Shown piece after piece: positions 61,450 through 64,000 of a stretch of 64,000 nt of DNA; position 1 is the stretch's first letter, and every line of letters starts with the position of its first letter. Where the stretch lies: the NCBI GenBank assembly GCA_032718475.1, contig JAUCBJ010000121.1, positions 23,094 through 87,093 of the forward strand, read 5' to 3'. Both the position numbers and the translations under genes were made by a program. Source of the DNA: Nemertoderma westbladi (lineage: Eukaryota; Xenacoelomorpha; Nemertodermatida; Nemertodermatidae). Below the pieces are notes generated by a model that had not been told where the DNA came from, did no database searches, and worked only from the letters and a program-made list of their open reading frames with translations.

Positions 61450-62086
61450 ATGCAGACTGGACAGACTGATGAGGTTCTGATTAAGGACATGGGGAGCAGT
61501 TGGCGACTCGCCAACTCGTCAGCAGATGATAGTGGCAATGGTTGTATTGGTCTATTGATGAATCCAACTGCACATGCAGCATTGGATAAAATAGACCAAA
61601 TCTCTAACCGCATCATCCGTTGCCACTTCTCATGTTCTGGAAGACTGGCTAAGAAGTTCCCTAAGGTGGTTCTGATTGTGTGCTACTCTCCAACTAGTGT
61701 TGCCCCTGTAGAGGAGGTGGAAAATTTCTACCACATTCTTCAAGCAGCTACTGATGGAGTGGATCAGCATGCATTCTTAACATTCCTGGGAGACTTTAAT
61801 GCAAGTCTGCATCAATCACCTACATCGCCCCGGGTCTATAGCAATAGTGTCAACCGAAATTCCGTCCATCTTCAGGATTTTATCTCTGGAAATGGATTGT
61901 TTTCCAGGAACCCAGTTCAAGAAGCGAACTGGAAAGCTATGGACTCATAGTGGACCCAATGGTCACAAGTCCCAGATAGACCATATTCTGTTACTGGAGA
62001 GTCGCTTCCTATTCACCCAGTTCCAGGTCATAGTACAGCAAGGGAACACTGCCATGACAGTATATCTATGTCGGAGGTTTCGGTAG
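61450..62086 (+). pseudogene. RTE-like LINE endonuclease fragment, frameshifted
   Basis: Frame 61450-61950 reads NGCIGLLMNPTAHAAL, VVLIVCYSPTSVAP, FLTFLGDFNASLHQ. Near 61895 the sense passes to the frame 61799-62086 (FKKRTGKLWTHSGPNGHKSQ, IDHILL). These are the middle and end of an RTE-type endonuclease (GDFN and SQIDHIL). It may belong to the same family as the (TAG)n-tailed fragments, but they do not overlap, so that is a guess. The first block and the SDH end are missing. Confidence 0.75.
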
Positions 62087-62927
62087 ACCTGGGGGTGGAC
62101 AAGGAGAACTTACGGGATTATGAAATCGCGAGGCTTCAATATAAATTAAAGTCTACCAGTAATGTAAATCGGGAGAGAAAGGTAGAGCTTACACAACGAA
62201 TTAAGAATTTGAAAAGGAGAAAGATTCCGATTGTGGATGGAGCTCAATTACGCTGCGGTACGAAGTCTGAAAATCTTGGTGAGTGAGTCTGAGTCCAAGT
62301 CATTCTTGTCATTCAATTTAACCCCATCTGAAATTTGGAAATAAATTTTGATTTCATCAATCATTATTGGGGATGAATTTCAGGTATGTTATTATGGGTT
62401 TACGAGGTCGCTGATCATGCCACAACTTGATAAACTTTATTGGTAGGTAACCACCGTTTTTGGTGCCAGTCTGGTGGGACGAAAAGTACAAGCAGCACAA
62501 CATTTCAAACTGCCAAAAGTTTAATTTGATTCCAGGATAATTTTGAAGCCTGATAGTAAATTATTACATAACAATACACAACATTACATAAATTATTACA
62601 ACTAACATTTACCTTTATTTTCAATTATAATTATATGAAATTATTCACAAGTTCAGTAGTCACAAAGGCTAAGAAAACTCATTTCTTAAAGTAATTACGT
62701 TGTTATGTCTAATTGAATTAACAATATATTTTCAAACTTATATCGCAATCAAAGTCACATATTTATTTCTCAGTATGTCACTAGTCACTAGTCACTACCC
62801 AATGCGTGTACGTTGTCAGTCGTACCTTAATATAGAATTTATGTCTTATGGATGGTGTAATTTTAGGAAAAAATGTTAATTACTTAAATAATAATAATTT
62901 GTACCAACAGAATATAACATTGGTCAG
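62087..62927. other. spacer, no confident gene
   Basis: A short Lys/Arg-rich frame (62068-62286) follows the endonuclease fragment and may be a decayed linker. The rest is AT-rich. An acceptor-like TTGGTCAG ends at 62927. Confidence 0.4.
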
Positions 62928-63693
62928 ATGCAAACCAAGGGACTGTAAAGAATGGGTGGCATAAATATTTATCAGCACCACAATGGTACCATGCTACATT
63001 TTATTATTATAAGAAAGATAATTCTGTGCCTTTGTTGCTTCAAGTAAACATAATATCTGGTAAATTTCTAGTTCATGGAGACCCAATATGTCGTCTACCT
63101 GACTCTATATGTAAACACAAAGACTTTTGTCTTGTATTTGGATCAAATATATTTGTAGTTCAACCAACTGGCAAACCAGGATCATATGTTACAGCTCATA
63201 AATTATATGGGGCAACATATACATTTGCTGTTGATGGTTCATCACTTATCATCGAAGAGCGAAAATCTGACAATACAACCTATAGATTAATACCAAGCCA
63301 TGTATTTGAAAATGACATTCCAGAATTACTTAGGAGCAATCATAGCCATTGGCTAGACATAACTAGTAATATAATTTATTTTCGACAAAGAGAATTCAAT
63401 AATCCTCAATTTGCTTGTGATAATGTTGAGTCATTGCCATATATTCTGGATTTGAAAAACTATCAACTCATTGATAGACAGGCTAAGCAGAGGTTTTTGG
63501 ACCTTAACAGTTCCAGCTTTTTAGAGCTTTATGAGAAAGTCTTCTATCGTGTGGATAAATCACAGTTTGTACACATACTAATGGACGAAAAAGATACTAT
63601 TACAGTTTTCCTTCCCAATATTGGTTTGCATTTTACCCTTAAAGAAAGGAGTGACAGTTGTGTGGAGTTTGTGTGGAGTTTGTGCGTTTGTAG
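62928..63693 (+). CDS. exon-like open stretch of a large conserved protein (DUF3638-related family suspected)
   Basis: The frame is open about 255 codons from 62928 (NGWHKYLSAPQWYHATFYYYK ...) to a TGA at 63695-63697. It contains GKFLVHGDPICRLPDSI, LVFGSNIFVVQPTG, YRLIPSHVFENDIPELL, HSHWLDI ... IYFRQREF and ITVFLPNIGLHFTLKE. The order 'LV-G-P--LP-SI', 'LIP', 'HWL--I-FR' and 'LP--L-F' matches my memory of very large proteins with DUF3638/DUF3645 regions. It has not been verified by search. AG at 62926-62927 and AG/GTGAAT at 63693/63694 could be splice sites, so an internal exon or a processed fragment is possible. It is unbroken, unlike the surrounding transposons. Confidence 0.45.
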
Positions 63694-64000
63694 GTGAATG
63701 CTGCTACTAAAGTGTGTTTACAGTAGCTAGTCGCAATTGTAAAGTAGACCTAACTCTCATATAAAGAACCTTAAGTAATTTCAAGACTTTGGGACGGACA
63801 GTGGAGTGACTTGTGCCGGTTACCGTGTCGTACTGTTGCCACAACGTTGGCGTAAACACCGCGACAACGGTGCATCGGCGCTGAGGATCCCACTGTCCGG
63901 GGTTAGAGAGGGTTAGGCAGCAACGCCCGCTCGCCTAAAGCTAAACTCATTATAATATTAATAAACTCATATAACAGATATGACGGAGTTGATAGAAGAT
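63694..64000. other. window end; GC-rich segment with inverted repeat
   Basis: GGACAGTGG (63796-63804) and CCACTGTCC (63890-63898) form an inverted repeat around a GC-rich 85-base loop with its own short repeats (CCACAACG, CGACAACG). It may be the start of another element cut by the window edge. No ORF. Confidence 0.5.

Overview
The window looks like repeat-dense genomic DNA from an invertebrate animal. There is no bacterial gene organisation. Coding capacity is almost entirely retrotransposon-derived (BEL/Pao, Ty3/gypsy, several LINE lineages) plus a piggyBac remnant. It also holds tRNA-like SINE heads, minisatellites and long AT-rich spacers. The species cannot be named from the sequence. 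Two stretches look like possible host genes: a small secreted or membrane-anchored Cys-rich protein (42066-42716) and an exon-like open stretch (about 62928-63693).

Layout. (1) 1-637 is the 5' end of a minus-strand BEL/Pao element. It sits inside the gag of a second, plus-strand BEL/Pao element of the same family (638-11822). That second element carries gag, protease, RT, RNase H and integrase (split by one stop codon), an array of short hairpins, an extra 848-codon ORF (8021-10567) and its 3' LTR. (2) 12890-24320 is a long LINE whose ORFs carry a PHD finger and CCCH fingers. It is interrupted by a nearly intact Ty3/gypsy element (14873-20553, LTRs identical by eye, TSD GTAAT) and by a 5'-truncated LINE tail (21369-21776). 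(3) 24336-26830 is a piggyBac transposase remnant split by two head-to-head RTE-like LINE 3' ends. (4) 26900-34034 is spacer, SINE-like pieces and a minus-strand LINE with coiled-coil/RRM ORF1 and EN/RT ORF2. (5) 34100-40640 holds minisatellites (including a 55-bp array of about 33 units) and fragments of RTE, BEL/Pao and other LINEs. (6) 40640-46440 is mostly AT-rich spacer with the small secreted-protein ORF. (7) 46440-60660 is a three-level nest: a minus-strand LINE, split by a plus-strand LINE (20-bp TSD), which is split by a 7.1-kb pol-less BEL/Pao copy (5-bp TSD, near-identical LTRs). (8) 60660-64000 has an RTE endonuclease remnant and the second host-like exon.

The most unusual feature is the ORF at 8021-10567, in the env position of the plus-strand BEL/Pao element. 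Its residues about 100-305 fit the pattern of a DEDD 3'-5' exonuclease (RNase D/WRN/EXD type). They are followed by a charged helical region and three CCHC zinc knuckles. It lies downstream of about 22 five-base-pair-stem hairpins. The related pol-less copy has an array with both GGTAC/GTACC and GGCAC/GTGCC stems, which is a compensatory change. No similarity search was possible, so family names rest on motifs read by eye.
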